The position numbers and the translations under genes are program-made. The notes below the pieces were generated by a model that was given only the letters and a program-made list of their open reading frames with translations, was not told the origin of the DNA and made no database searches. Positions 63,831 to 64,000 of a stretch of DNA of 64,000 bases are shown here, in pieces. How positions within the stretch are numbered: the stretch's first letter is position 1; every line of letters starts with the position of its first letter. Source of the stretch: CAZEAP01 sp964510315 (GTDB taxonomy: Bacteria > Planctomycetota > Brocadiia > SM23-32); the NCBI GenBank assembly GCA_964510315.1, contig CAZEAP010000009.1, positions 51,739 to 115,738 of the forward strand. The letters are read 5' to 3'.

Positions 63831-63883
63831 CAGGGCCAGGCTGTAGCGGGGCACCTTGTCCCCGGCCTTCTCTTTCGGCCCCG
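63831..63883. repeat. Direct repeat B, copy 1
   Basis: About 53 nt, including CAGGGCCAGGCTGTAGC and GGCCTTCTCTTTCGGCCCCG. A near-identical copy begins at 63946 and runs to the window end. Confidence 0.7.
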
Positions 63884-63911
63884 TAGGGGCCATGTGATGG
63901 AGGCCAGGGCA

Positions 63912-63950
63912 CTCCGCGGCGCCGACGCTGAACATGTACGCGCCCCAGGG
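63912..63950. repeat. Direct repeat A, copy 2
   Basis: One mismatch to copy 1 (GCTGAACATG instead of GCTCAACATG). It abuts and slightly overlaps repeat B copy 2. Confidence 0.7.
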
Positions 63951-63999
63951 CCAGGCTGTAGCGGGGGCATCTTGCCCCCGGCCTTCTCTTTCGGCCCCG
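63946..63999. repeat. Direct repeat B, copy 2
   Basis: Matches copy 1 except for a few bases in the AGCGGGGGCATCTTGCCCCC part. The repeat family probably continues beyond the window. Confidence 0.6.
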
Positions 64000-64000
64000 C

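Larger units (their letters stand above)
63520..64000. other. Non-coding end region with repeats
   Basis: No supported gene. It holds the upstream region of the beta-helix gene and the repeat units described separately; the window ends inside a repeat. Confidence 0.5.

Overview
The window is a GC-rich, densely coded stretch of a Gram-negative bacterial chromosome. Three enzymes of ADP-heptose synthesis (GmhA, HldE, GmhB) point to an LPS-type outer membrane. The mix of large SPFH proteins next to a heavy-metal P-type ATPase, Ser/Thr kinases with FHA domains, a VWA membrane protein, a sulfatase among glycoside hydrolases and a beta-helix protein start is most like Planctomycetota or a related PVC lineage. 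This placement is inference from gene content; there is no rRNA in the window. No CRISPR array, prophage, insertion sequence or tRNA gene was seen.

Layout. 1-5.5 kb (+): the 3' end of a Tad-pilus-like protein, ilvD, a VWA membrane protein and gmhB. 5.5-19.1 kb (-): one long run of nine genes: PHP protein, ABC-2 permease, three SPFH (HflK/HflC-like) proteins, a P1B ATPase, an ABC ATPase with its second permease, and a helical-repeat protein. 19.2-26.8 kb (+): ldh, hldE, gmhA, site-2 protease, scpA, a Trm112-like protein, a metallophosphatase and yidC, tightly packed. 26.8-30.1 kb (-): three tandem HD-GYP proteins behind a sigma-54-like promoter. 30.4-36.1 kb: a small membrane protein, a TPR protein, then an RNA/ribosome block (TIGR03936 protein, RNase E/G, L21, L27, Obg). 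36.1-44.8 kb (-): mnmE with a dehydrogenase, an FHA/kinase cluster in which two of the three kinase domains look catalytically degenerate, and an IspH-UbiA-like fusion. 44.9-48.3 kb (+): a TPR protein and argJ. 48.6-63.5 kb (-): a glycosidase/TVP38/glycosyltransferase operon and a set of sulfatase and glycoside hydrolases without signal peptides. 63.6-64 kb: non-coding direct repeats running off the end.

How the parts work together. The heptose genes feed LPS core assembly. The SPFH/ATPase/ABC operon looks like a membrane quality-control or membrane-domain module. The HD-GYP trio suggests c-di-GMP turnover under sigma-54 control. The kinase/FHA cluster looks like a phospho-threonine signalling hub. 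The sugar locus looks like cytoplasmic breakdown of a sulfated, probably rhamnose-containing glycan.

The least usual items are the SPFH/P-type ATPase/ABC operon, the pseudokinase-FHA cluster, the IspH-UbiA-like fusion with a degenerate first Asp motif, the HD-GYP triplet, the TIGR03936 protein without its radical SAM partner, and a 21-nt intergenic element found twice. Several promoters fit a TTGACA-like/TATAAT-like pattern, most often with 17-18 bp spacing.
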